This document shows, in pieces, positions 43,344 through 54,336 of a stretch of DNA of 64,000 bases. A program made the translations under genes and the position numbers. Positions within the stretch are counted from its first letter, which is position 1. Every line of letters begins with the position of its first letter. The notes under the pieces are model-generated. The model ran no database searches, was not told where the DNA came from, and saw nothing but the letters and a program-made list of their open reading frames with translations. Source of the DNA: Euclidia mi (lineage: Eukaryota > Arthropoda > Insecta > Lepidoptera > Erebidae); assembly GCA_944739405.2 (NCBI GenBank), contig OX123187.2, forward strand, positions 80,584,450 to 80,648,449, in the 5' to 3' direction.

Positions 43344-43977
43344 TATGGGCGCAAATTAATATATAATGATTATATTGTTACGAAAATGTTAATAATATTT
43401 AAGATTGATATTTAAATAACTATTTGTGAACACAGAACTGAGAACTTCGCTACTTTACAATATAAGACACTGTATTGGCTGCTTAACTGTTTTACAAAGA
43501 TTGGGTATTTTATTTATCGCTTAGTTATTAAGATAACTCCAGAAACTTTCAAAGTAAAATCAATTAGTATTAAATAACATTATTCTGACACTTATTTTTA
43601 CGGTAATAAATAACATGCGTTTGTATTTGCATCCTGTTGATAGCGCCATCTGTTGACAATGTTGTAAAGCAGCGTTTAGTTAATAAAATAAATTTGTTAT
43701 TCGTGTAAAATAAATAATTTGGTATTGTGCAAAATTCATTACAATATTAATGTCGATTTTTGATTAGTTTATAAGTAATCGTACAGTAATTTCAATTATA
43801 TGTTGAAAAGGAGTTGTTAAACGTTACATTAAGTGTAATGACGGTTTGTTTATAAAAAGGACTGTAGTTCGCATTTTAATTCAACTCTGTGCTAGAAATC
43901 AACTGATAATAAACCAAGTAATATTACGTGAGTGTTTTTATTATGGAGTCTGGACACCATAACCCTAGCATATCGCC
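43344..43977 (+). repeat. Left LTR of the gene-less element
   Basis: Contains TATAAAAAGG (43851-43860), a TTCAACTCTGTGC initiator-like stretch ~30 bases later, and AATAAA at 43908-43913. The spacing is that of a U3-R-U5 promoter and polyadenylation unit on the plus strand. It is identical by eye to 47705-48338, which implies a very recent insertion. No typical TGG primer-binding site follows it. Confidence 0.9.
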
Positions 43978-44340
43978 GACAGCAGCGGTTGGATAAACGC
44001 CCCCTAAGAGACTTCGGGATCTACGGTTGGCGCGAGATTGATGGGTCTCTTGGCTTAGCCGCCATTACCAAGGATGACCTGAAGACTGATGCGACAAGCG
44101 CTTGGAAGCCGTGTTTGGCGCTAGTCAACCCTGATCGGAGACCACACGGTGTGTCGGAGTTATGGCGAACACGTCTACACTTCACGTGAGGCCACGTGCG
44201 AGCGAGAGCGACAGAGCGACTACGACGGGGTGCACGCACCAGGGTGTGCTGTGGCGTGAACGCTGTTCTGCTCTGAGTGCTACCAGAGCTGCAGAGGTTG
44301 CAGATGCGGTTTGTTGATGCACTGACCAGAGGTATTTATC
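43978..44340 (+). other. GC-rich leader of the LTR element
   Basis: About 360 bases less AT-rich than the rest. An 85-codon frame (43932-44189) straddles the LTR edge and has no known domain. It may be an untranslated packaging leader. Confidence 0.4.
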
Positions 44341-46620
44341 CAGAGCTGATTTGATTAGTCTTTGAGAAACATCCTAATTTTATGAATTATGGTGCTTACA
44401 CGATTACCTACTATCCCCGTAAGGATTACCAGATAAATATTATACAGTCAAAATTACGAACGTTACACCCAAATAGAACTTATAGGTAACTGTTGTTTAT
44501 CCACGTTTGGTACATGGCAGTGCTACTGTGCTTATAGTCATGTTATGCCGTCGGCTGGGGGTCTTGTCTGTTTATTAATCGTTAGGCCATGTCGGAAACT
44601 TTCTGTAAAACTTACTTATCTATACAAGACAGAGAAAATAGCTCTTATGTGGTTCTACTAATGTAATTATTAGTAAATGACGGTATAACTGCCCTTTTCA
44701 AGTTGAAGCTCTGATATAGATCCATTGTATAAATTACCTGATTTCCTTTCACTTTAAATAAGCTAATTGATGTGCTAAATATGAATTCAATTGGTAGTCA
44801 ATAGTTTATCTCGATAGTAAAACATTAAAGAAATCAAAACATTATTTATAGGCCTTGGTTACACATTACATAAGGCTAACTAACTGCATTACTTATGGCT
44901 AGTGCTCACGGCACGATTATATGAAGCCTCTCTTGATAAATGACTATCCACCACAAAAATAATTATTTGCATAAAACCAGTAGTTTCACAGATAAGTGCA
45001 TTCAACAAAAAAAAACTTCAGTTTTATTATATTAGTACATATATATATATTCAGAAGGTAGATATAAAAATAAATTTGTGATACAAATTTTTAAAGCTAA
45101 TATTTGTAAAGTTACGATATAGGTTTTATTATATATTTGTGGACTCTGTAGGTGCCTACATGATTTCATTTTAACATTATGTTGAAATTGTTACTGTCAA
45201 CTTGCAGCTCAAGAGGTTATATAATAAGACAAGGGAACCAGACATATCTTAATATTTGTCGCTTAATTTTATACCTGTATAGAATGATTTGTTCCGACCA
45301 TGATAAGTCCTTGCTTAACCCAAACTACTGAAGCTAGAAACATGAGATCTGGACAGTAGATTTCTTTATGGACATAGGCACTCACTTAGGTTCTATAATA
45401 GTCCACCTCTAAGCATATTAGGTTGAAAGTCTTAAGGCAGGTGACTGCTAGTCTTTTATAAATACCAAGCCTTAGTGTTATACTTGGTAAATACAATTTA
45501 TTTTATTTGTGAGTTCATTTGCAAAGTTAGTTGCATCTATATTCAAGATGACAACCAGTGATAAACCAATAAAATTTGGTGCCGACCTTATTGCTTAGCT
45601 CTTGTGGGATGCAAGACAGTTCGGAGTATGGTTGTTAGGATAATGATAAGTGGGTTTGGGGAACATGATGTGAAAATCCATATCTCTTTTCCCATTTAGC
45701 AGTATTTATTCTTGGCAAATAAAAGTAGTTGTGTGGACTGCTCATGCTTTATTTCTAAGTCAGTTGTGATTGGTCAGTTTAAGTTTATTTATTCCGATAA
45801 ACAATGATTAATTGTGTATGAATTGATAAGAATTACATTGGCACCACATGTTAACAGTTTAAGATAAATATTAACATTATTTGGAAAATTCTCTTAAATA
45901 TAAAGTCAAATAAAATGAAAGTTGAATTACATAATGAAGAAGAGGACGAATGATAAATGGAAACATTCATTTCAGAAAGTAAGGTCTATTTGAATTAATT
46001 ATAAAATACCAATATCTGAGTGTCTTTATTGGCTTTTATGGTTTATTGTAGTAAATTTCTTAACTGAGTGGAATCATTTTTAGAAATAAGACTGCACTAC
46101 TCTTGCTTTGTAATATTGGTAGCTTGTGAATTTCTCGTTTATGGCTCAGTTGGCAAACAGTTCAACCATTTCACAGCTTGCACTATGCCTAAAAATATTC
46201 AATATTGGATTAAACATGTTCTTACATGAGTAATAATTATAGCACTAGTATTTTCGAAATCCTTGGATCTGCATGGTTTGAAATCATTTCGTATTTATTA
46301 TCAACAGTCCGACTGTTCACGGCTGAACATAGGCCTCTCTTTGTCCTTGTCATTTTGTTTTCCTGTTTGATGTGGATAAAACTTATATATTGGGTTTTAA
46401 CTGTTTTATCAGGACTGCAAAATATGGGTATCCTGATAACTTTATATTTAATTATCTAAAATGGCACTGTCAGACAGAACCTAAGAAAATTCAGTGTCTT
46501 TTGTATTTTACCTTATGCGTAAAATATGGGCTCCAACACTGTTGTAGCAAAGATAACTATAGACCAATGCACAGGTTAAACATGCCTGATATATAGATAT
46601 AGCTTAATAGACCGGACCAC
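44341..46620. other. AT-rich filler inside the LTR element
   Basis: No coding features on either strand. Open frames are at most ~77 codons without motifs. It may be captured host or intron-like DNA. Confidence 0.4.
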
Positions 46621-47209
46621 TTTGTAAGAGTAGAATTTTGTTTCATCTACAGCTACGAAGGTTCATGGAACTAATATTTGGGTGGGAAATGTTGCCCACC
46701 ACCTGTCTTTTGAGTGTTGCAGGTTGATGATGACATCCTAGCACATGACCTGACCTTGGTGTGAGGAGAGGATGGACGAGCGGTCCTTTACTGATTGGTA
46801 TGTATGGATGACGGTGGCCCGCCCTTTTGACGTCGGTGGTTTTGTGTGTGGGCTGCGCGCACACATGCCGCATGTACTGAACTGGAGTCGAGCATTGTTT
46901 GCTGACCTTTGTTGCTGATCAATATCGGCGACTGTATGAGCGGCTTGACCGTATGGGCGGAGGATTCGTCAGATACCGATTTACGTGGGGGGGTCCTCTA
47001 CCTCCTCCACTGTCGTTGTTGGACCTATGTAATTGTATTGTATTGATATAACTGAACACGACCAACGATGATGATTATTTTATGTATATGCATTGATGTG
47101 TTTATGAGGCAAATTTTGCATTTATGTGTTTGAGTAAAATTTTATTTTTCCTATCCAACATCCTTCCCAAAACGCTGGCTGGCCACCATGCGTATCCTTG
47201 ATCCTGGTC
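46621..47209. other. Mixed-composition internal region
   Basis: Moderately GC-rich with words such as CCGTATGGGCGGAGG near 46949 that resemble the LTR start. No protein recognised. Confidence 0.3.
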
Positions 47210-47214
47210 TTGTT

Positions 47215-47545
47215 GGCTAGATCCCGTGATGGGTGATGCCGTGTGTTGGCTAGATCCCGTGATGGGTGATGCCGTGTGTTGGCTAGATCCCGTGATGGGT
47301 GATGCCGTGTGTTGGCTAGATCCCGTGATGGGTGATGCCGTGTGTTGGCTAGATCCCGTGATGGGTGATGCCGCGTGGGCTAAATCGACCCTATGTGGGT
47401 GATGCCGTTTGTGGGCTAGATCCCTATGTGGGTGATGCCTGTGTGCGCTAGATCCCGTAATCGGTGATGCCGTAATCGGCTTAGCCATGGGTGAAGCATT
47501 GTTTGTTAGATCCCGTGATGGGTGACGCATGCCTCAGGCTAAGAT
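47215..47545. repeat. 33-bp minisatellite, about ten units
   Basis: Five almost exact units (47215-47379) of the form GGCTAGATCCCGTGATGG / GTGATGCCGTGTGTT are followed by about five degenerate ones with the same GATCCC...GGGTGATGCC core. 33 is a multiple of three, so the minus strand stays open for 142 codons (47102-47530) and spells a repetitive HTASPITGSSQ pattern. I treat this as a by-product. Confidence 0.9.
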
Positions 47546-47704
47546 CCTATGACTAGGTCAAGCCTTGTAAATAACTTTTAGTTCATTCTGTACGATAAAC
47601 GCTTATTTATGTAATTTTTATATTCCTTATTTTTGTTTGTTATGCTGTTTATTCTGTAACCGTTAAATAATCAGCGCGAGGAGCGCGCTGGATCAGAATG
47701 GCCG

Positions 47705-48338
47705 TATGGGCGCAAATTAATATATAATGATTATATTGTTACGAAAATGTTAATAATATTTAAGATTGATATTTAAATAACTATTTGTGAACACAGAACT
47801 GAGAACTTCGCTACTTTACAATATAAGACACTGTATTGGCTGCTTAACTGTTTTACAAAGATTGGGTATTTTATTTATCGCTTAGTTATTAAGATAACTC
47901 CAGAAACTTTCAAAGTAAAATCAATTAGTATTAAATAACATTATTCTGACACTTATTTTTACGGTAATAAATAACATGCGTTTGTATTTGCATCCTGTTG
48001 ATAGCGCCATCTGTTGACAATGTTGTAAAGCAGCGTTTAGTTAATAAAATAAATTTGTTATTCGTGTAAAATAAATAATTTGGTATTGTGCAAAATTCAT
48101 TACAATATTAATGTCGATTTTTGATTAGTTTATAAGTAATCGTACAGTAATTTCAATTATATGTTGAAAAGGAGTTGTTAAACGTTACATTAAGTGTAAT
48201 GACGGTTTGTTTATAAAAAGGACTGTAGTTCGCATTTTAATTCAACTCTGTGCTAGAAATCAACTGATAATAAACCAAGTAATATTACGTGAGTGTTTTT
48301 ATTATGGAGTCTGGACACCATAACCCTAGCATATCGCC
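47705..48338 (+). repeat. Right LTR of the gene-less element
   Basis: Same length and sequence as the left LTR. No clear polypurine tract precedes it; the bases are GATCAGAATGGCCG. Confidence 0.9.
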
Positions 48339-48346
48339 CACATACT

Positions 48347-48825
48347 CGATGGTGGTTCTAGATCAAATTTGGCTCAAAGTCAAAATCATATTTATGTAAT
48401 AAAATATAGGTTTCTATGTGAAGCACATTAACCTGAACATTTGTCTTTTTTTAAGAAGCTGTTATAGTTTTACTTTCTTAATTACTTGTATTTACTCCAT
48501 CAATATCAATGTCAGTAATGATAAGTATCAATACTACAATCCAACTAATATCAACAAAAACATTACTAAAACTAGTCTATCAAATATGTTACAACATTTC
48601 AAAAAGCAACCTATAGTCCGCATCACTAATGACAATGAATAAGTAGTACTAAATTGGGACCAAATTACTCATGTTATTACAAAAGGCTTTGGAAGCTTCT
48701 AACACATTTCGGTACGTGACATGCTCTTTCCATCCAATATATTTACGTTTTTGGTGTATCAAAAACCAATTTTGTTCATTAATGTTCGAGAGGTAGTCGT
48801 TTTCATTGTTTTCGGAGTATATTAC
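48347..48825. other. Non-coding spacer
   Basis: AT-rich; nothing recognised. Confidence 0.4.
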
Positions 48826-49015
48826 AGTCTGTCAAAGTCAAAGTCAAAATCCTTTATTCATTTAAATCATAAAGTGACACTTATGAACGTCAAATTTAAA
48901 TAATAATTACTATATGCTTTTACATTTACATTTACTGCCACGTTTGTAAAGCAAGGGCATACAACCATGAGAAAGAACGGGCAATAAAACTCACGGTCAC
49001 TCTTTTTCATCGCCA
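48826..49015 (-). repeat. LINE 3' end with (TTTGAC)n tail, minus orientation
   Basis: The plus strand starts GTCAAAGTCAAAGTCAAAAT then CCTTTATTCATTTAAATCA, the reverse of a LINE 3' end with a TTTGAC microsatellite tail. Further on, AACCATGAGAAAGAACGGGC matches the fragment at about 23.3 kb. No ORF. Confidence 0.6.
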
Positions 49016-49267
49016 GGTTTTGCATAATACACTGTTTGACTTATTTTATATTTTGAATTAATTATTATCGAAACGGGGAAATAAATATCAAAAACATGAA
49101 AGCGTTACAATAATGGGTTTTGATATTTATTTTATATACCTTGAGAGTCTAGGCGTTTGTGCCAGCTTGCCAAGTGGCACTGACCGAGATAACAAGCAGT
49201 CTGTCATCTTAGTCTGAATTTTACCACCTCTGCGATTTTTATAAAATAATGTAAGTGTAAATAAATT

Positions 49268-49410
49268 AATGATGTGCCCGGTAGATGGCAATAGGCTCGC
49301 CTCCTATTACATTGGGACCGAAACATAACTGGCGAAGTGTGGGTGTGTAATGTATGACACACCTCTGCCTACTCCTTCGGGGATAAAAGGCGTGAAGCTA
49401 TGTTATGTTA
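49268..49410 (+). mobile_element. 5'-truncated tRNA SINE with TSD
   Basis: Starts inside the GTGCCCGG core and contains GGCTCGCCTCCTATTACATT, CCTACTCCTTCGGGGATAAA and a (GTTAT)n tail. TGTAAATAAATT is repeated at 49256-49267 and 49411-49422 as the target-site duplication. Confidence 0.85.
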
Positions 49411-49422
49411 TGTAAATAAATT

Positions 49423-49913
49423 GAAAACAAACGCAATTTTGTACTTTTGCACTAATTTATTTTCTTCTCCTTTCCAGCAGCAAAGATTCAAATTATAATT
49501 TAATAGTATACTACAGATAAAATAAAAGACGACTAAAAGAATTAAAATATTATCCGTCTCCGGATCATGATGAAAATCTTTTATTGGCATAAAAGATTTT
49601 CAATAGTCAAGTGAATCATACACCTTTTACCACGTATTTGGCTAACTTGATGGTGAACCCGAGTTTAGCGTAGATTCTGGAATTCATCAAAACACTTCGT
49701 CATACAAAATACCAAATTAATTATACAGTGCTCCATCAGCTTTTTGAAGGATCTCATATGCATGTATAAACTGACACACTTTATATACGTAGTTCTAAGT
49801 CTGTTCAAGAATTATGCACAAACGACGATAAGCCGGCATCTCCGCGCGGTGTTTAAAGGCTTTGGGGTACTATGAAGTTCAATGAATTGTTCAAGCTTGA
49901 CTTACCGTTCATA
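49423..49913. other. Non-coding spacer
   Basis: Nothing recognised. Confidence 0.4.
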
Positions 49914-49921
49914 TTCTAAGA

Positions 49922-50149
49922 CAGTGGTTCCCAAAGTTGTCTGAGCTCCGACCCATCAAACAAAATTTCCAATCTTGAGTAACCCAATTGTTAGCTGTTT
50001 TTGACAAAAAGGGGGCATAAATGGGAGCATAAAGGCGTTAAGGAGAGGGGAGTCTTCGGTCAGTCTGTGTCGCGTTTCATTTCAAGACCCACTCAGTATA
50101 CGCTTGCGACCCACTAGTGGGCCGCGAACGTATAGTTTGGGAAATCCTT
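49922..50149. mobile_element. hAT-type MITE, 228 bp, with 8-bp TSD
   Basis: The left end CAGTGGTTCCCAAAG and right end GTTTGGGAAATCCTT form the imperfect inverted termini typical of hAT elements. An 8-base duplication TTCTAAGA / TTCTAATA (49914-49921 and 50150-50157) differs at one position. The words ACCCACT and GGGCCGCGA in the interior are shared with many such MITEs. No coding capacity. Confidence 0.85.
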
Positions 50150-50400
50150 TTCTAATAGGTATATATCTGTGCGTACTTTGGCAATTGTTCTTCGTAAATA
50201 ACATTATCAGTCTCACGGAAACTTTAGAGTATATTATATTAGCGCGTCATGTTAAGAGAATAAGTGATGGAGGTGAATACTGTTGAAGTTTGTGATTGAC
50301 AGCGTTCAGAACTAAACTCGTAGGTACGTTGCCCTAATTTCAGGTGTATACTAATTATAAATATATTTGTATTTTGCCGGTTATATCAACAAAAGGAAGA

Positions 50401-50630
50401 CTATATATCGACACCTCCTACGTATAACATCGTAACTGACAAAATGACGAAAATTACATTTTTAGATTTTACCTTGTAACTTGGACTATCGTTTGGTCTA
50501 ATAAAAACAATATTATTTACAATTGAACCAAAGATATGAAGACTGCATATAATCGTTTCTTCATCTTTAGCATAGTAATATATCGTATAGCGCAATTACG
50601 ATACAGTACGTGGGGAGCGGGATACCTGTG
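50401..50630. mobile_element. Possible MITE with CACCTCCTACGTA-type ends
   Basis: TATCGACACCTCCTACGTA near 50407 and the opposing ACAGTACGTGGGGAGCGGGA near 50603 form imperfect inverted ends; both continue into ATCGTAA(C/T)TG. A better-preserved single end of the same family is at 56283-56327 in opposite orientation. Without a TSD the call is tentative. Confidence 0.45.
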
Positions 50631-51250
50631 AGCCGTGCGACCCAATGGTAAGTGTAAGTACCGATAAAATAAGCGGGATTAACTCTTTTGTGTCCGTTGT
50701 ACGAACGTGCAAGGTAAGTGGAATGTCTTAAAATATTAATTACAAATAAACAAAATGATTGTTTGAAAGAACATAATACCACACTAAAATCTCGTAAGTA
50801 GGACTTACTAGAGTATACATTGGTTTTAGATAATTTTCAGCTATTGTAAGTAATTACTTACGATTATTTACGCCGGATTTTGTCAGACTTTTTATATCCT
50901 AAGTTATACTTAAGATATTTTACATCGAAACAAAACATAAGTTATAGTATTCGCTTGAAAAATCCTCAATAAAATGATTAATTTTATTTTTGTTTTAGAA
51001 AATCGCCGACTCCTTTAACGCAGATATTGATGAGATAAAAAAACGGAGGATATTTTAACTGATTCCGAAGAAGCACACCATAGTATAAGCTCCCCCCCTT
51101 AAAGTAAGTAACAGTGTATTGGAATAACAATTGCACGTTTCTAACATTTATACCCTAACTTTATAGGTTCAAGACAATTTGAAACATAATTTAAAATTAA
51201 ACTTAATTTAAAACTATAACTAGTAAAAATAACTATATCAAATAGACAAA
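50631..51250. other. Non-coding spacer
   Basis: AT-rich; nothing recognised. Confidence 0.4.
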
Positions 51251-51253
51251 ATA

Positions 51254-52844
51254 CACACATCAACAAAGTCTAGGGATATCTTAATCCTAAATTATTTACG
51301 AGTTTATAGTTTAGAACCTTGTTAGTTTCCACAAAAAGTTTATATACAGATTAAAACCTCTTTTATTCTATTTTCAAAATTTGAACATGGAAAGAAAAAA
51401 AACAAAATAATAAACAAAATATGGCGGCAAATTTGCTAGTAATTCGTTACATTAAAGAAAGTTAAAACTGTTTTATTATAATTATTAATGAAAAGGGTTT
51501 TTAATTGTTTTTCTTTTTTAATTTAACGTGACGTACGAACTTTAAAAGTCATGTCACGTCGTCATTTGAGTCGAGATGAAATGTTACGAGCCGTGGGCAT
51601 GTTAGAAAATGGTGCAATTCAACGCCTCGTTGCTGAGGCCCTACATACCAGTCAAAATGTGATATCAAGGTTGTGGTCACGTTATCGCAGTACTGGAGAT
51701 GTGACCAAACAGCACACAGGTAGATATTGTGTTACTACGCAGAGACAGGATCGATTTCTCCAAATGACCGCCAGAAGACAACCCAATATCACAGCGCTGC
51801 AACTAGTGCAAAGGCTCCAGGAGGACCACCAGCTGCTGGTAAGCGACCAAACCGTGCGAAGAAGGTTACATGAAGTTGATCTTCATGCTCGAAGACCATT
51901 GCGTGTTCCAGCATTGCGACGTGGCAATCGCGGTCGGCGGCTTTCGTGGGCTCGGGAGCATTTACCATGGAGTGACGAACAATGGTCTTTGGTGCTGTTC
52001 ACCGATGAGTCCCGGTTTGGGTTTCACCCGGATTCACGAAGAACACGCGTTTGGAGAGCTCCAGGGAGAGTTAGCCGTCTACGGCACCCTCAGGAGTTCC
52101 ACCCATACCAAGGCGGGACAATCATGGTGTGGGCAGGAATTCGTCTTGGCGGACGAACCCAACTCGTTTGGATCCAAGGCAGCATGACTGCACAAAAATA
52201 CCACGAGGAGGTAGTAGAGCCCGTTATTGTCCCACACAGAACTCAAATAGGCCATAAATTTCTACTCATGCACGATAATGCTCCTTGCCATACGGCGCGG
52301 CTGGTATCGACCGCTCTCCGAGAGCACGATATTCAAGTTTTGGATTGGCCTGCACAGTCGCCCGACTTAAATCCTATCGAGCATGCCTGGGACATGTTAC
52401 AACGAAAAGCTTTGAGAGATTTTCCACCAAATTTGACGACTGAACAACAACTTTACGAACACTTGCAAAGGACATGGGACCTCATACCGCAGCAAGACAT
52501 TGACAATTTAATTTTAAGTATTAACAATCGATGTCGATGTGTAATCAATGTAAGAGGTGGCAACACTGATTATTAATGATTAGATTTTACAAGATTTTTT
52601 CCATTTTTATTAAAATTAATAGTTTTTTAAGAAGAAATGTTTGTTGTTATCATACAAATTTTCCATGATGATTAAAAAAATTATTTTTTTTATTTAAAAC
52701 AAAAAAAAACACGAAATGTTTTTTATTTTTATTAAAGACCTTAAAATAATCTATGATTCTTCTATTTACTGTATCAGAAAATTCTTCATAGATTTTTAGA
52801 TATTTGATGAAATATAAAATATCCCTAGACTTTGTTGATGTGTG
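51254..52844 (+). mobile_element. Complete Tc1-like DD34E transposon, 1591 bp
   Basis: Flanked by TA (51252-51253 and 52845-52846). The 26-bp terminal inverted repeats (51254-51279 and 52819-52844) are perfect and start CACACATCAACAAAG. One uninterrupted transposase gene lies between. The size, TIRs and TSD are those of an autonomous Tc1 element. The perfect TIRs and intact gene suggest recent activity. Confidence 0.95.
51551..52576 (+). CDS. Tc1-like transposase (DD34E), intact
   Basis: Open frame of 341 residues, the usual Tc1 length. Residues ~1-50 (LSRDEMLRAVGMLENG, VAEALHTSQNVISRLWSRY) and ~60-115 (QDRFLQMTARRQP, SDQTVRRRLHEV) form the paired-like double HTH DNA-binding region; a basic stretch GNRGRR follows. 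The catalytic domain has LFTDESRFGF (Asp), a GGTIMVWAGI segment, LLMHDNAPCHTA (Asp) and SPDLNPIEHAWD (Glu); I count 34 residues between the second Asp and the Glu. The C terminus ends CINVRGGNTDY-like. The ATG is the first in frame and sits ~300 bp inside the left TIR. It excises and inserts the element at TA sites in the nucleus. No intron or damage seen. Confidence 0.95.
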   Translation: MSRRHLSRDEMLRAVGMLENGAIQRLVAEALHTSQNVISRLWSRYRSTGDVTKQHTGRYCVTTQRQDRFLQMTARRQPNITALQLVQRLQEDHQLLVSDQTVRRRLHEVDLHARRPLRVPALRRGNRGRRLSWAREHLPWSDEQWSLVLFTDESRFGFHPDSRRTRVWRAPGRVSRLRHPQEFHPYQGGTIMVWAGIRLGGRTQLVWIQGSMTAQKYHEEVVEPVIVPHRTQIGHKFLLMHDNAPCHTARLVSTALREHDIQVLDWPAQSPDLNPIEHAWDMLQRKALRDFPPNLTTEQQLYEHLQRTWDLIPQQDIDNLILSINNRCRCVINVRGGNTDY

Positions 52845-53157
52845 TAATGTCAAAGTTTCTGTTTATCTCTCTTTCTCTCTCGTTTCTATCTATGTATCCA
52901 TCTCTCTGTACAGCTAAACAACTCAGACACTGTATAGGATATAAACGTCATATTGTGGAAGGTAGTACCACAGTATAAAGACATACAGTAGTTTGACGCA
53001 TTTGATCTCGTAGAAAAAGCCGACAACGTCTAGACAAGGGTAAGTAGGCTAGGGCTGCCACATGTAAACAATACCTACTTATTCAAACACCGTCTATTTA
53101 TTTTAGAAAAATGTTATAATTGCAACGCTACATGAATAATATAGTGTAAATCACTTA

Positions 53158-53438
53158 TCTATACATATCAATAAAATTGGAGTGTCTGTTTGTAATATTA
53201 ATATAACCGCTTTTTACTAAATGCATATGGATGTATACACGGTACATACACCGAAATGTCATTTTTTAAAATTTTTGTCTGTCTGTCTGTTTGTTCTCGC
53301 TAATCTCTGGAACGGCTGGACCTATTTTGACGGGACCTTCACTGGTCTGATGTACCAAGGAGTAACTTGGGCTAAATATTAACCGGGTTCGCGAAGAAGT
53401 GCCCTCAGGACGCGGGTGAAACCGTGGGAAACAGCTAG
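53158..53438 (+). mobile_element. Short non-autonomous Helitron
   Basis: Begins TCTATAC after A and ends CTAG before T, the Helitron A|T insertion pattern. Just before the end CGGGTGAAACCG can form the 3' hairpin. Internal words (GTCTGTCTGTCTGTTTG, CTCTGGAACGGCTGGACC, CGGGTTCGCG) are those of the widespread moth Helitron family with GAAACCG..GGGAAACAGCTAG ends. 281 bp, no coding capacity. Confidence 0.75.
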
Positions 53439-54257
53439 TTTATTATATTACAATAATTAACGATAAATAATTATTATAAAACACGTTGCATTTTTCGTGC
53501 GGTGACAGATTTGCATACAAAGTGTCAGTCAGCACCAATTTCATCCCGCAGGTGTCGTGGGAGGCGGTTAAGAATATAAAGCATTTTTTGTACAAACCAA
53601 GTTAAAATAAAGCCATTGACATAGCGGTGGTTTCATGGATGGATAACCTTGGGATCAGCTTGCAGAGCCTATGTTATCGATATGAAGTATTTTGCAGATT
53701 TTTATCATGCAAACTACGTTAAGGTAAAGAATAGACATCACGGTCATTTTATGGATGGGTGACCGGGCTATGAGATTACAGAGAACATGTGTGGGGTTTA
53801 TAAAAGGGGGCCAAAAATATGGTTATTTTTGAGCTAGGATGCGCCGTTACCAAGATACATAATAATATGTGGTAGGTACTTACCTAATACGAAGGTACTA
53901 GGTACTTATTGAATGAAATTAAAATCACACCAGAATCGAATATTACCTTACAATGCATACTTTCTTACGTATGCCATGTTGTTTACGTACAATAATTGCT
54001 ACTTTATTCTGTGATTTGACTAGACATGAGATATTGTAAAAAGTTAGTAGATTAGTAGGAATGTGCACATTATTATATGTGTTTATAGGTACATACATTT
54101 CAAAATAAAATAAATAATTATAATTAATGAAATTTTCTTTTTTGGTATAAGTTTTATGAAATCGCAGATTTTTTAAGTCCTTCTTTATTTAAATCTTTAA
54201 ACAGCATAAAGAATTTCAATGTCTCACAACACAAGTCGTACGCACCATCTTCATTAA

Positions 54258-54336
54258 CCCCTTGTATGCCGGAACGCAGATCTACGCGAGACACAATAGC
54301 TTTTTAATTGTGTCTGGCATTCCGGCATACGAGAGG
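54258..54336. mobile_element. 79-bp TTAA-flanked hairpin MITE
   Basis: TTAA lies on both sides (54254-54257 and 54337-54340). The ends CCCCTTGTATGCCGGAA and, reversed, CCTCTCGTATGCCGGAA are inverted repeats. A second pairing, GACACAATAG / AATTGTGTC, closes the hairpin. The CCC starts and TTAA point to a piggyBac-type mobiliser. Confidence 0.8.

Larger units (their letters stand above)
43344..48342. mobile_element. Gene-less LTR retrotransposon (LARD-like)
   Basis: Two direct repeats of 634 bp (43344-43977 and 47705-48338) look identical base for base and enclose about 3.7 kb. If the LTR is extended by four bases to the ACA on each side, TACT flanks it at 43340-43343 and 48343-48346, a plausible 4-bp target duplication. 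The extension then has one G/C mismatch. No gag, protease, RT or integrase motif appears inside on either strand. The interior is a GC-rich leader, AT-rich filler, and a minisatellite. This fits a large retrotransposon derivative mobilised in trans. Confidence 0.85.

Noticed and set aside
43932..44189. 85-codon ORF at the LTR/leader boundary
   Set aside because: It begins in the LTR and has no Gag-like features; more likely chance in a GC-rich leader.
47102..47530. 142-codon minus-strand ORF with an HTASPITGSSQ repeat
   Set aside because: It is the translation of the 33-bp minisatellite, open only because the period is a multiple of three; no start context or domain.
47215..47545. CRISPR-like array (33-bp repeats)
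   Set aside because: The repeats are directly abutting with no unique spacers, and the context is a eukaryotic LTR element; it is a minisatellite.
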